Shown: positions 41,678-51,242, counted from the stretch's first letter. The stretch is 58,762 nt of DNA from Mycobacterium alsense (GCF_002086635.1 NZ_MVHD01000033.1:1-58762); one strand, 5' to 3'. Numbers and translations are program-made. Notes: generated from the sequence alone by a model not told the origin.

Positions 41678-42649
41678 CTAATACGATTGCCACCCCGCGT
41701 AACCGCCCCACTCCTCGCCGTCGACCAGCACGCGGGCCGGCCCGTCGACCACGCCGCCGATGACCCGCCACCCGGGCGGCGCCGCGCCGGCGTAACACGC
41801 CACCAGGGCGTGGTCTTCACCGCCGGCCAGCACCCACGCCCAGGGATCGGCGCCGGCGGCGTCGGCCGCGGCCACCAGCGCGTCGCGGTCGGCGCCCAGC
41901 GCCTCGGTGGACAGCTCGATACCGGTCCCCGACGCCTCGGCGACGTGGCGCAGGTCGGCGACCAGGCCGTCGGAGACGTCGATCATCGCCAGCGCGCCCG
42001 CGGCCGCGGCCGCCGGCCCCTGCCCGTAGGGCGGCTGCGGCACCAGGTGCCGGCGACGCAGCTCGTCGAAACCGCCAATCGCGCTGTGCCACAACGCGTA
42101 TCCGGCCGCCGAGCGCCCCAGTTCGCCGGCGACGGCGACCACCGCGCCGGCCCGCGCCCCCGACCGCAACACCGGCGCGCGGCCGTCGAGGTCACCCAGC
42201 ACCGTCACCGACACCACCCACTGCGGGCAGCTGACCAGGTCGCCGCCGACGATGCCGGCGCCGACCCGCGCCGCCTCGGCCCACATGCCGTCGACCAGCG
42301 CGCCGGCCTGGGCCGCCGGCGTGTCACCGGGCGCCGCGAAGCCGACCACGAAGGCCGTCGGCCGCGCGCCCATCGCCTCGATGTCGGCGGCGTTTTGGGC
42401 GATCGCCTTGCGGCCGACGTCGTGCGGCGACGACCAGTCCAGCCGAAAGTGCCGATCCTGCACCAGCACATCGGTGGAGACCACGGTGCGGCCGTCGCCC
42501 GCGGAGACCACCGCCGCGTCGTCGCCGGGCCCGAGCAGCACCGCGTCGGGCTGCCGGCGGCCGCGCACCAACTCATCGATGACCGCGAATTCGCCCAGGC
42601 CGTGCAGCGTGGGGGGCTCGTCGCCCGTTCCGGACGTCTCGTCGCGCAC
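41678..42649 (-). CDS. thiL: Thiamine-monophosphate kinase
   Basis: ThiL phosphorylates thiamine monophosphate to thiamine diphosphate, the last step of the pathway. The 323-residue protein belongs to the PurM/AIR-synthase fold: GLGEFAVIDELV, GPGDDAAVV (metal and ATP site), STDVLVQDRHFRLDW, AMGARPTAFVV, MIDVSDGL and AGGEDHAL. The GTG start is preceded by GGAGGAGG. It leads the minus-strand thiL-DUF1330-ung-oxidoreductase operon and is divergent from the DUF3515 gene. Confidence 0.94.
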   Translation of the reverse strand: MRDETSGTGDEPPTLHGLGEFAVIDELVRGRRQPDAVLLGPGDDAAVVSAGDGRTVVSTDVLVQDRHFRLDWSSPHDVGRKAIAQNAADIEAMGARPTAFVVGFAAPGDTPAAQAGALVDGMWAEAARVGAGIVGGDLVSCPQWVVSVTVLGDLDGRAPVLRSGARAGAVVAVAGELGRSAAGYALWHSAIGGFDELRRRHLVPQPPYGQGPAAAAAGALAMIDVSDGLVADLRHVAEASGTGIELSTEALGADRDALVAAADAAGADPWAWVLAGGEDHALVACYAGAAPPGWRVIGGVVDGPARVLVDGEEWGGYAGWQSY

Positions 42650-42792
42650 GCCACCTCCTCCGGCGCCCGACCTGCGGTAATTTGGTCACTGCACGCGCGA
42701 CCGGACCGCGCCATTTTAGAGCCTTACGACGCGGGCCGTCTGCGCCCCGAGGTGCGCGGCCCGTCGTCGGAGAGACAGGAGGTGCGCGGGCG

Positions 42793-43371
42793 GTGACGAC
42801 CAGCCCCGACACCGGCGCCGACACCGGACCGCCGCGCGCCGTGCTTTTCGCCGCGGTCGCGCTGGCCGTGGTGACCGTCGGCGTGATCCTGGCGATCGCG
42901 GCCGCCCGTCACGCGCCGCCGCCGCCCGTCGTCCTGCCCGCCGCGCCGGCGCCGCACGCGAACGACGCCGCATGCCGGGCGCTGGCCGACGCGTTGCCGC
43001 ACCGCCTCGGCGACTACGAACGGGCGCCGCTGGCCCAGCCGGCGCCCGAGGGGGCCGCGGCCTGGCGCGCCGGGTCCGGCGGCGAACCGGTGGTGCTGCG
43101 CTGCGGGCTCGACCGCCCCGGCGAGTTCGTGGTGGGATCCCCGATCGAGGTCGTCGACCGCGTGCAGTGGTTCCAGGTGGCCGCCGGCCCGCAATCCGCC
43201 GGTCCCCCATCGGGAAATGCCGGGCGCTCCACGTGGTACGCGGTGGACCGGCCCGTGTACGTGGCCCTCACGCTGCCCTCGGGATCGGGCCCGACGCCGA
43301 TCCAGGAGCTCTCCGACGTGATCGACCGCGCCGTCGCGGCCGTGCCGATCGATCCGGCACCCGCGCGTTAG
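42793..43371 (+). CDS. DUF3515 membrane-anchored protein (Rv2980-like)
   Basis: This 192-residue actinobacterial protein has one N-terminal membrane segment (AVLFAAVALAVVTVGVILAI) and an exported domain typical of DUF3515: CRALADALPHRLGDYER, VVLRCGLDRP and the WYAVDRPVYVALTLP strand. Two cysteines could pair. Function is unknown. The GTG is preceded by AGGAGGT. It is convergent with ddl, overlapping by four bases. Confidence 0.83.
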   Translation: MTTSPDTGADTGPPRAVLFAAVALAVVTVGVILAIAAARHAPPPPVVLPAAPAPHANDAACRALADALPHRLGDYERAPLAQPAPEGAAAWRAGSGGEPVVLRCGLDRPGEFVVGSPIEVVDRVQWFQVAAGPQSAGPPSGNAGRSTWYAVDRPVYVALTLPSGSGPTPIQELSDVIDRAVAAVPIDPAPAR

Positions 43372-44477
43372 CGCAGGCCCACGCCACGCGCCAGCGCCGT
43401 TTCCACCATGGTGGCCAGCAGGGTGGGATAGTCGACGCCGCTGGCCGCCCACATCCGCGGGTACATCGAGATCGTGGTGAACCCCGGCATCGTGTTGATC
43501 TCGTTGACGATCGGGCCGTCGTCGGTGAGGAAGAAGTCGACCCGGGCCAGGCCCTGGCAGTCGATGGCCCGGAAGGCGCGCACCGCCAATTGGCGCACCG
43601 CGTCGGCGATTTCGTCGTCCACCTTCGCGGGCACGTCCAATTCGGCCGCGTCGTCGAGGTATTTCGTCGCGAAGTCGTAGAACGAGTCCTCGCGCCCACG
43701 CACCCCGGCCACCCTGATCTCGCCCAACGTGCTGGCTTGCACTGTGCCGTCGGGCATTTCGAGCACGCCGCACTCGAGTTCGCGCCCGCTGATCGCCGCC
43801 TCGACGATCACCTTCGGATCGTGCCGGCGGGCGTTCGCGACGGCGGCGGGCAGCTCGTCCCAGCTCGTCACCCGGCTGACGCCGATCGAGGAGCCGCCCC
43901 GCGCGGGCTTGACGAACACCGGCAGGCCCAGCCGTTCGCGCTCCTCGAGATCCAGCGCCGCGCGCGACCGGCGCAGCACCGCGTGCGGTCCGACTGGAAG
44001 TCCCTCGGCCACAAGGAGCTTCTTGGTGAACTCCTTGTCCATGCCCGCGGCGCTGGCCAGCACGCCGGCGCCGACGTAGGGGACCCCGGCGAGCTCGAGC
44101 AGCCCCTGGAGCGTGCCGTCCTCGCCGTAGGCGCCGTGCAGCACCGGGAACACGACGTCGACCGACGCCAGGACCTCACTCGCGCCGTGCTGCAGCGACA
44201 CCAGCTGGCCGCCGCGCCCCGGGTCGGCCGGCAGGGCCAGCGCGGTGCCCGATTCGGCCGTCACCTCCGGCAACTGCCGGTTGGTGATCGCCAGCGCGTC
44301 CGGGTCGCCGTCGGTGAGCATCCACGAACCCTCCGGGGTGATGCCGATCGCGATCACCTCGAAGCGCCGCGGGTCGAGGTTGCGCAAAATGCTGCCCGCC
44401 GACACGCAGGAGATGGCGTGCTCGTTGCTGCGCCCGCCGAAGACGACGGCGACGCGCACGCGCTCGCTGGCACTCAC
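43368..44477 (-). CDS. ddl: D-alanine--D-alanine ligase
   Basis: Ddl makes the D-Ala-D-Ala dipeptide for peptidoglycan and is a target of D-cycloserine. The 369-residue ATP-grasp enzyme has VVFGGRSNEHAISC, HGAYGEDGTLQGLLE, KPARGGSSIGV, GLARVDFFL and NEINTMPGFT. It begins GTG and lies 77 bp downstream of gpsA, as in M. tuberculosis (ddlA). Confidence 0.96.
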   Translation of the reverse strand: MSASERVRVAVVFGGRSNEHAISCVSAGSILRNLDPRRFEVIAIGITPEGSWMLTDGDPDALAITNRQLPEVTAESGTALALPADPGRGGQLVSLQHGASEVLASVDVVFPVLHGAYGEDGTLQGLLELAGVPYVGAGVLASAAGMDKEFTKKLLVAEGLPVGPHAVLRRSRAALDLEERERLGLPVFVKPARGGSSIGVSRVTSWDELPAAVANARRHDPKVIVEAAISGRELECGVLEMPDGTVQASTLGEIRVAGVRGREDSFYDFATKYLDDAAELDVPAKVDDEIADAVRQLAVRAFRAIDCQGLARVDFFLTDDGPIVNEINTMPGFTTISMYPRMWAASGVDYPTLLATMVETALARGVGLR

Positions 44478-44554
44478 AACTTAAAGAGGCTACCGGGTGC
44501 GGGGCCCGCCGGCCGGGCGTCGGGCCGCCAGCTGGGGTTTCTTCATCCGCCGGG

Positions 44555-45586
44555 TCATTCGGGTTTGGTGCTGCGGCCCAGCAGCAACGCCATCGCCTCG
44601 TCGACCGACAGCCCCTTGTGGCACACCCGGTGCACGGCGTCGGTCAGGGGCATTTCGACGTCGTAGCTGGACGCCAGCGCGAGCACCGCCTCGCAGGACG
44701 TCACGCCCTCGACGACGTGCCCACCGCTCGCCCGCATCGCCGAGTCCAGAGTCCCGCCACGGCCCAGGCGTTCCCCGAACGAGCGGTTGCGCGAGTCCGG
44801 CGAGGTGCACGTGGCCACCAGGTCGCCCACGCCGGCCAGCCCGGCCAGCGTCGCGCCCTTGGCGCCCAGGGCGATCCCCAGCCGCATGATCTCCGCCAGG
44901 CCCCGGGTGATGATCGCCGCCGCCGTGTTCTCGCCCAGCCCGACGCCGGCCGCCATCCCGCACGCGAGCGCGATGACGTTCTTGCAGGCCCCGCCGATCT
45001 CGGTGCCGACGACGTCGCCGTTGGTGTAGGGCCGGAAGTATCCGGTGTTCAACATGCGCTGCACGGCCACCGCGCGGCCGGAGTCGTTGCACGCGACGAC
45101 GGTGGCCGCGGGCTGGCACTCGGCGATCTCGCTGGCCAGGTTCGGCCCGGAGATCACCGCGACCTGTGTGGGATCCACGCCGGTCACCGACACGATGACC
45201 TGGCTCATCCGCATGAGGGTGCCCAGCTCGATGCCCTTGGCCAGGCTGACCAGGGTCGCGCCTTCGGCCACCGACGGCGCCCACCGCTCGAGGTTGCCGC
45301 GCATCGTCTGCGCGGGAACCGCCAGCAGCACCGTCGTGACCCCGGCCAGCGCCTCACCCGCATCGACGGTGGCGCGGATGCCCGGCGGCAGCAACGTTCC
45401 CGGCAGATACGCCGGGTTGTAGCGGGTGGTGTTGATCTCCTCGGCGACGTCGGATCGCCGGGCCCACAGCCTCACCTCCGTGTCGCTTCCCCCGGCCTCG
45501 GCGAGCACCTTGGCCAGCGCCGTGCCCCAGGCACCGGCGCCCATCACCGCAACGGCGTCCTTCGGGCCGGCCGTAGCGCTGCCCAT
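44555..45586 (-). CDS. gpsA: Glycerol-3-phosphate dehydrogenase [NAD(P)+]
   Basis: GpsA reduces dihydroxyacetone phosphate to sn-glycerol-3-phosphate for phospholipid synthesis. The 343-residue protein has the Rossmann motif GAGAWGTALA, SLAKGIE, SGPNLASEIA, the catalytic Lys region IGGACKNVIALACG and GVGDLVATC. ATG at 45586 has GGGTGGG upstream. It corresponds to gpdA2 of M. tuberculosis and leads the gpsA-ddl pair. Confidence 0.95.
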   Translation of the reverse strand: MGSATAGPKDAVAVMGAGAWGTALAKVLAEAGGSDTEVRLWARRSDVAEEINTTRYNPAYLPGTLLPPGIRATVDAGEALAGVTTVLLAVPAQTMRGNLERWAPSVAEGATLVSLAKGIELGTLMRMSQVIVSVTGVDPTQVAVISGPNLASEIAECQPAATVVACNDSGRAVAVQRMLNTGYFRPYTNGDVVGTEIGGACKNVIALACGMAAGVGLGENTAAAIITRGLAEIMRLGIALGAKGATLAGLAGVGDLVATCTSPDSRNRSFGERLGRGGTLDSAMRASGGHVVEGVTSCEAVLALASSYDVEMPLTDAVHRVCHKGLSVDEAMALLLGRSTKPE

Positions 45587-45715
45587 CAACCCACCCCAAT
45601 CCGAGGCACTCCGTGTTCGGTGTCGTTCGGCGCGAAATCCGCGGCCGCTACACCCTAGCGCCGCCACGCTACCGCTTGCGCGCGATGCCGCCGGGCCGCT
45701 GGCAGGATGGCACCC

Positions 45716-46393
45716 ATGAGCGGCACGCGGGGCGACGGCGCCGGGCGCCCCGGGGACCCCGGAGGCCCCGGAGATATAGCCCTGATCATCGCCGTCAAGC
45801 GGCTGGCCGCCGCCAAGACCCGCCTGGCCCCGGTGTTCTCGGCGCGCACCCGCGAGAAGGTGGTGCTGGCCATGCTCGTCGACACCCTGACCGCCGCCGC
45901 CGGCGTCGCCGCGCTGGGCTCGATCACCGTCATCACGCCCGACGACGCCGCGGCGGCCGCCGCGTCCGAGCTCGGCGCCGGCGTGCTGGCCGATCCGACC
46001 CCCGAGGGCGACAGCGACCCGTTGAACAACGCGATCGCCACCGCGGAACGAGCGGTCGCCGGGGCCTTCTCCAATATCGTTGTGCTACAAGGGGATCTGC
46101 CGGCGCTGCAGACCCAGGAGCTGGCCGAGGCGATCGCCGCCGCGCGCCATCACCGGCGCAGCTTCGTCGCCGACCGGCTGGCGACGGGAACCGCCGCGCT
46201 GTGCGCGTTCGGGGCCGCGCTGGATCCGCAGTTCGGCCCGGATTCGTGCGCGCGGCACCGCCGTTCGGGTGCGATCGAGCTCACCGGCGCATGGCCCGGC
46301 CTGCGCTGCGATGTGGACACGCCCGCCGACCTGACGGCCGCCCGTCGCCTCGGGGTGGGCGCGGCGACCGCCCGGGCCATCGCGCAGCACTAG
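45716..46393 (+). CDS. fbiD: Phosphoenolpyruvate guanylyltransferase FbiD/CofC
   Basis: FbiD activates phosphoenolpyruvate (2-phospholactate in archaea) with GTP to form the donor for coenzyme F420 synthesis. The 225-residue protein has the nucleotidyltransferase start LIIAVKRLAAAKTRLAP, the VVLQGDLPALQTQEL metal-site motif and WPGLRCDVDTPADL. ATG at 45716 (MSGT) is chosen over one three codons upstream. It corresponds to Rv2983. F420 supports many mycobacterial oxidoreductases and activation of nitroimidazole drugs. Confidence 0.93.
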   Translation: MSGTRGDGAGRPGDPGGPGDIALIIAVKRLAAAKTRLAPVFSARTREKVVLAMLVDTLTAAAGVAALGSITVITPDDAAAAAASELGAGVLADPTPEGDSDPLNNAIATAERAVAGAFSNIVVLQGDLPALQTQELAEAIAAARHHRRSFVADRLATGTAALCAFGAALDPQFGPDSCARHRRSGAIELTGAWPGLRCDVDTPADLTAARRLGVGAATARAIAQH

Positions 46394-46463
46394 CTTTGCG
46401 GGCAAACCTCTACGAACGGGGAACACCGCCCCCACGGCGCTGCGGCGCTGGCCGCACCCGCGG

Positions 46464-48659
46464 GTGATGAGCGATGATCGGATAGTGACCGAAACCGAAG
46501 CCCAGGCGCGGCCCGACGACACCGTATGGAAGTCGGGCGGCTCCGGCGTGGCGGCACCACCGGCGGCCACCCCCGCCCCGATCGCCGATGAGCTGCCCGA
46601 GGACCGCTATCTCAACCGGGAACTGAGCTGGCTGGACTTCAACGCGCGCGTTTTGGCACTGGCCGCCGACAACTCGCTGCCGCTGCTGGAGCGGGCCAAA
46701 TTCCTGGCCATTTTCGCCTCCAACCTCGACGAGTTCTACATGGTGCGGGTGGCCGGCCTCAAGCGCCGCGACGAGATGGGACTTTCGGTCCGCTCCGCCG
46801 ACGGGCTGACGCCGCGCGAGCAACTTGCACGCATCGGCGAGCAGACCCAGCTGATCGCCACCAGGCACGCGCGGGTGTTCCTCGATTCGGTGCGACCCGC
46901 GCTCGCCGAGGAGGGCATCCACATCGTCACGTGGGCCGACCTGGATCAGGCCGAGCGCGACCAACTGTCGACCTATTTCAACGAGCAGGTCTTCCCCGTG
47001 CTCACGCCGCTGGCGGTCGACCCCGCCCACCCGTTCCCGTTCGTCAGCGGCCTGAGCCTGAATTTGGCGGTCACCGTGCGGCAACCCGAAGACGGCGGCC
47101 AGCATTTCGCCCGGGTCAAGGTGCCCAACAACGTCGACCGCTTCGTCGAGCTCGAGGACCGCGCCGGCGCCGAACCGGGCGAGGGCCAGGGCGTCATCCG
47201 CTACCTGCCGTTGGAAGAACTGATCGCGGCCTTCCTTCCGGTGCTGTTCCCGGGCATGGAGATCGTCGAGCATCACGCGTTCCGGATCACCCGCAACGCC
47301 GACATGGAGGTCGAGGAAGACCGCGACGAGGACCTCTTGCAGGCGCTGGAACGGGAATTGGCGCGCAGGCGGTTCGGGCCGCCGGTGCGCCTCGAGATCG
47401 CCGACGACATGACCGAAGGCATGCTGGAACTGCTGCTGCGCGAACTCGACGTGGACCCCGGCGACGTCATCGAGGTTCCGGGCCTGCTCGACCTCTCGTC
47501 GCTGTGGCAGATCTACGGGCTGGACCGCCCCGCGCTGAAAGACCCGGCGTTCGTCCCCGACACCCATCCCGCCTTCGCCGACCGCGAAACGCCCAAGAGC
47601 ATCTTCGCGACGCTGCGCGAAGGCGATGTGCTGGTCCACCATCCGTACGACTCGTTCTCCACCAGCGTGCAGCGGTTCATCCAGCAGGCCGCCGCCGACC
47701 CCAACGTGTTGGCGATCAAACAGACGCTGTACCGCACCTCCGGTGATTCGCCGATCGTTCGGGCGCTGATCGAAGCCGCCGAGGCGGGAAAGCAGGCGGT
47801 GGCGCTCGTCGAGATCAAGGCGCGCTTCGACGAACAGGCCAACATCCAGTGGGCGCGCGCGCTGGAGCAGGCGGGCGTGCACGTGGTGTACGGGCTGGTC
47901 GGCCTCAAGACGCACTGCAAGACGTGCCTGGTGGTGCGCCGCGAAGGGTCGACGATCCGGCGCTATTGCCACATCGGAACGGGCAACTACAACAGCAAGA
48001 CGGCGCGGTTGTACGAGGACGTCGGGCTGCTCACCGCGGCTCCCGACATCGGCGCCGACCTGACCGATTTGTTCAATTCGCTTACCGGATACTCGCGTAA
48101 GGTCTCCTACCGCAACCTCCTGGTCGCCCCGCAGGGCATTCGCACGGGGATCATCGAACGAGTCGAGCGCGAGGTCGCCGCGCACCGCGAACGCGGTGAC
48201 GGGCGGATCCGGCTCAAGATGAACGCTTTGGTCGACGAGCAGGTCATCGATTCGCTGTACCGCGCGTCGCAGGCCGGCGTGCGCATCGAGGTGGTGGTGC
48301 GCGGCATCTGCGCGCTGCGCCCCGGCGCGGAGGGCTTCTCCGAAAACATCTCGGTCCGCTCGATTCTGGGCCGCTTCCTGGAGCACTCGCGCATCGTGCA
48401 CTTCCGGGCCATCAATGAATTCTGGATCGGCAGCGCGGACATGATGCACCGCAACCTCGACCGCCGCGTCGAGGTGCTCGTTCAGGTCAAGGACCCCAAG
48501 CTGACCGCGCAGCTCGACGACTTGCTCGAGTCCGCTCTGGACCCGTCGACCCGGTGCTGGGAACTTGGTTCCGACGGGCAGTGGACCGCGTCGCCGCGCG
48601 AGGGTCACACCGTGCGTGACCATCAGGTCTCCCTGATGGAGCGCCACCGCAGCCCGTAG
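46464..48659 (+). CDS. ppk1: Polyphosphate kinase 1
   Basis: PPK1 reversibly makes polyphosphate from ATP. The 731-residue protein has the N-terminal domain (YLNRELSWLDFNARVL, FLAIFASNLDEFYMVRV), head domain, and two PLD-like C-terminal domains with the autophosphorylated His in LKTHCKTCLVV and the CHIGTGNYNSKTA motif, then HSRIVHFR. The GTG-ATG start region matches M. tuberculosis ppk (Rv2984). It is upstream of mutT1 with 82 bp between. Confidence 0.96.
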   Translation: MMSDDRIVTETEAQARPDDTVWKSGGSGVAAPPAATPAPIADELPEDRYLNRELSWLDFNARVLALAADNSLPLLERAKFLAIFASNLDEFYMVRVAGLKRRDEMGLSVRSADGLTPREQLARIGEQTQLIATRHARVFLDSVRPALAEEGIHIVTWADLDQAERDQLSTYFNEQVFPVLTPLAVDPAHPFPFVSGLSLNLAVTVRQPEDGGQHFARVKVPNNVDRFVELEDRAGAEPGEGQGVIRYLPLEELIAAFLPVLFPGMEIVEHHAFRITRNADMEVEEDRDEDLLQALERELARRRFGPPVRLEIADDMTEGMLELLLRELDVDPGDVIEVPGLLDLSSLWQIYGLDRPALKDPAFVPDTHPAFADRETPKSIFATLREGDVLVHHPYDSFSTSVQRFIQQAAADPNVLAIKQTLYRTSGDSPIVRALIEAAEAGKQAVALVEIKARFDEQANIQWARALEQAGVHVVYGLVGLKTHCKTCLVVRREGSTIRRYCHIGTGNYNSKTARLYEDVGLLTAAPDIGADLTDLFNSLTGYSRKVSYRNLLVAPQGIRTGIIERVEREVAAHRERGDGRIRLKMNALVDEQVIDSLYRASQAGVRIEVVVRGICALRPGAEGFSENISVRSILGRFLEHSRIVHFRAINEFWIGSADMMHRNLDRRVEVLVQVKDPKLTAQLDDLLESALDPSTRCWELGSDGQWTASPREGHTVRDHQVSLMERHRSP

Positions 48660-48741
48660 CGGCGTGTGGTAGCTTTCCAGGTCGCAACAGGGCCGACAGC
48701 GCCCGGGCGCGACCCGCCCGAATTGACCTGCAGGAGCTTAG

Positions 48742-49689
48742 GTGTCGAACGAGACCTCGTCGGCGGGCCAGAGTTCGGGGAGCAGGGTCGTGTACGCCGC
48801 GGGCGCGGTCCTGTGGCGGACGGCCGGTACCGATCCCGCGGCTCCGGCCCTCGAGGTCGCGGTGATCCACCGCCCCCGCTACGACGACTGGTCGCTGCCC
48901 AAGGGCAAGATCGACCCGGGCGAAACGGCCCCCGTGGCGGCCGTGCGCGAGATCTTCGAGGAGACCGGTCACCGCGCCGTCCTGGGCAGGCGGGTCAACA
49001 CGGTGAGTTACCCGATCGAGCAGGGCGTCAAGAAGGTCCACTACTGGGCGGCGCGCAGCCTCGGCGGCGAATTCACGCCCACCGGCGAGGTGGACGAACT
49101 CGCCTGGCTGCCGGTCGCCGACGCGATGAAGAAACTCGACTACGCCCAGGACCGAAAGACGTTGCGCCGCTTCGGAAAGCGGCCCGCGAATACCCATACC
49201 GTACTCGTGGTGCGGCACGCCACCGCCGGCCGAAAGTCCCGGTTCTCCGGCGACGACACCAAACGCCCGCTCGACAAGAGGGGCCGCGCGCAGGCGCAGT
49301 CCCTCGTGGGTCAGCTGATGGCTTTCGGCGCATCCGAGGTGTATGCGGCGGACCGGCTGCGCTGTCACCAGACCGTTCAACCGCTCGCCGACGCGCTCGG
49401 CGTGAGCGTGCACAACGAGCCCGCGCTGACCGAGGAGTCCTACGCGAAGAACCCCAAGCGCGCCCGCCAACGGATGCTGGCCATCGCCGAGGAGGCAGGC
49501 ACCCCGGTGATTTGCACGCAGGGCAAGGTGATTCCGGACCTCATCACCTGGTGGTGCGAGCGCGACGGCGTGCGCCCCGACAAATCCCGCAACCGCAAGG
49601 GCAGCACGTGGGTGCTGTCCTTGTCAGCGGGCCGGCTGGTGGGGGCCGACCACATCGGCGGCGCGCTGGCCGCCAACGTGCGGGCCTAA
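48742..49689 (+). CDS. mutT1: MutT1, Nudix hydrolase fused to histidine phosphatase
   Basis: This 315-residue sanitising enzyme has an N-terminal Nudix domain (box GKIDPGETAPVAAVREIFEE, then TGHR) and a C-terminal histidine-phosphatase domain (LVVRHATAG, ADRLRCHQT). In mycobacteria MutT1 hydrolyses 8-oxo-(d)GTP and diadenosine polyphosphates. The GTG start has CAGGAG upstream. It follows ppk1 as in M. tuberculosis (Rv2985). Confidence 0.95.
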   Translation: MSNETSSAGQSSGSRVVYAAGAVLWRTAGTDPAAPALEVAVIHRPRYDDWSLPKGKIDPGETAPVAAVREIFEETGHRAVLGRRVNTVSYPIEQGVKKVHYWAARSLGGEFTPTGEVDELAWLPVADAMKKLDYAQDRKTLRRFGKRPANTHTVLVVRHATAGRKSRFSGDDTKRPLDKRGRAQAQSLVGQLMAFGASEVYAADRLRCHQTVQPLADALGVSVHNEPALTEESYAKNPKRARQRMLAIAEEAGTPVICTQGKVIPDLITWWCERDGVRPDKSRNRKGSTWVLSLSAGRLVGADHIGGALAANVRA

Positions 49690-49692
49690 CGG

Positions 49693-49742
49693 GCGAAATG
49701 CCCTCCGGGACGGCACAGCTGCCGCCCCGAAAGGCATTCGCG
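49693..49742. terminator. Nested hairpin between convergent mutT1 and hupB
   Basis: An inner stem CGGGACGGCA/TGCCGCCCCG (49706-49729, one mismatch, CAGC loop) lies inside an outer stem AATGCC/GGCATT (49697-49702 with 49733-49738) that extends with GCG/CGC. It fills the 64-bp gap between the two convergent genes and is a good candidate bidirectional terminator, though it lacks a T-run. Confidence 0.55.
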
Positions 49743-49753
49743 CGTCGAACCTC

Positions 49754-50431
49754 TTACCGGCGACCGCGCCGCGAGCTGGCCTTCTTGGCAGCAGCCTTGC
49801 GGGCCGGGCTCTTTGATGCGGCCTTCTTGGCCGGCGCCCGCTTGGTCGCGGCCTTCTTGGCCGGCGACTTCTTGGCGGCCGTCTTCTTGGCCACTGACTT
49901 CGTAGCCCGCTTCGTCGCGGCCTTCTTGGCGGGCGACTTCTTGGCGGCCGTCTTCTTGGCCACTGACTTCGTAGCCCGCTTCGTCGCGGTCTTCTTGGCC
50001 GCGGCCTTCTTGGCGGGAGCCTTCTTGGCCGCCTTCTTGGCCGCGGTCTTCTTGGCGGCGGCCTTCCTAGCCGGAGCCTTCTTGGCCGCCTTCTTGGCCG
50101 CACCGCCCGATACAACACCACGTTTCACTGCAGGTCCTTCCGCCGGGAGGCGCTGTGCGCCAGACACAACCGCTTTGAATTGGGCACCGGGCCGGAACGC
50201 GGGGACCGATGTCGGCTTCACCTTTACCGTCTCGCCGGTACGCGGATTGCGGGCAACCCGCGCCGCACGCCGACGCTGCTCGAACACGCCGAATCCCGTA
50301 ATGGTGACACTGTCGCCCTTGTGCACCGCGCGCACAATGGTGTCGACGACATTCTCGACGGCAGCAGTCGCTTGCCGACGGTCCGAGCCCAATTTCTGTG
50401 TGAGCACGTCAATGAGCTCTGCTTTGTTCAT
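49754..50431 (-). CDS. hupB: HU-family nucleoid protein HupB with long basic tail
   Basis: This 225-residue protein has an N-terminal HU domain (MNKAELIDVLTQKLGSDRRQ, GFGVFEQRRRAARVARNPRT) that bends DNA, a linker, and a histone-H1-like tail of AKKA/PAKK/ATKR repeats ending SSRRGRR. It packs the chromosome and has roles in iron metabolism in mycobacteria. The tail carries a tandem 23-residue duplication (69 bp). M. tuberculosis HupB is 214 residues as I recall, so this tail is somewhat longer. It has its own 214-bp upstream region after leuD. Confidence 0.95.
   Translation of the reverse strand: MNKAELIDVLTQKLGSDRRQATAAVENVVDTIVRAVHKGDSVTITGFGVFEQRRRAARVARNPRTGETVKVKPTSVPAFRPGAQFKAVVSGAQRLPAEGPAVKRGVVSGGAAKKAAKKAPARKAAAKKTAAKKAAKKAPAKKAAAKKTATKRATKSVAKKTAAKKSPAKKAATKRATKSVAKKTAAKKSPAKKAATKRAPAKKAASKSPARKAAAKKASSRRGRR
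49846..49983. repeat. 69-bp tandem duplication in the hupB tail
   Basis: Bases 49846-49914 and 49915-49983 are two head-to-tail 69-bp copies with one visible difference (GGCCGGCGAC against GGCGGGCGAC). They code for 23 residues including KKTAAKKSPAKKA. A third partial unit follows. The near-identity indicates a recent duplication. Confidence 0.85.
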
Positions 50432-50645
50432 CCAAACCCTCCGAAGCTAGTGGTCCTCGTTTTGCGAACCGACTAGTGGACACGGTAAACCCTCACCCGA
50501 CAAATTTCCAAGAGCCACGCGCAATTTCAGGACCGAACGAACGAGGTTTTTCGCAATCCGGTTGCCGCGCTTGACCGGTGGCGGGAGTGGGAAATCGGCC
50601 GGGTTTACTTAGCTCAGCGAGAAGAAAAGCCGCCCGATTGGCCCG

Positions 50646-51242
50646 TCAGGAGGCGGGTAGAGTGCGCGGTTTCCACTCCGGACGCGCCGCTTCGAATGCT
50701 TCGATCTTATCGAGTTTTCGCAGCGTAAGCGCTATATCGTCGAGACCCTCGAGTAGTCGGTAGGCGGTATGGTCGTCAATCTTGAACGGCAGCACCGCCG
50801 TTCCGGCGGTGATATTTCGATCTTGAAGATTGGCAGTGATTTCCAAGCCCGGGCTGCCCTCGATGAGCTTCCAAAGGAGTTCGACGCCGTCTTGAGAAAC
50901 TTCGGCCGCCAGCAGCCCCGCCTTGCCGGCGTTGCCCCGGAAAATGTCACCGAAACGAGACGAGATGACCACCCGGAACCCGTAGTCCATGAGCGCCCAC
51001 ACCGCGTGCTCGCGCGACGAGCCGGTCCCGAAATCGGGTCCGGCCACCAGAACCGAGCCGCGGTCAAAGGGGCTGAGATTTAGCACGAATGAGGGATCCG
51101 ACCGCCACGTGGCGAACAATCCGTCCTCGAAACCGGTTCGGGTGACGCGCTTCAAGAACGAGGCGGGAATGATCTGGTCGGTGTCGACATTGGAGCGCCG
51201 CAGCGGGACGCCGATGCCGGTGTGGATGCGAAAGGCTTGCAT
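50646..51242 (-). CDS. leuD: 3-isopropylmalate dehydratase small subunit
   Basis: LeuD pairs with LeuC to isomerise isopropylmalate in leucine synthesis. The 198-residue swivel-domain protein has RRSNVDTDQIIPA, the DFGTGSSREHA substrate loop and SSRFGDIFRGN. It follows leuC by 18 bp in the same operon. Its upstream control is through the leuC promoter and the operator-like palindrome at 52711-52725. Confidence 0.96.
   Translation of the reverse strand: MQAFRIHTGIGVPLRRSNVDTDQIIPASFLKRVTRTGFEDGLFATWRSDPSFVLNLSPFDRGSVLVAGPDFGTGSSREHAVWALMDYGFRVVISSRFGDIFRGNAGKAGLLAAEVSQDGVELLWKLIEGSPGLEITANLQDRNITAGTAVLPFKIDDHTAYRLLEGLDDIALTLRKLDKIEAFEAARPEWKPRTLPAS

Noticed and set aside
46410..48647. 745-codon frame antisense to ppk1
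   Set aside because: Shadow of ppk1 with no recognisable domain.
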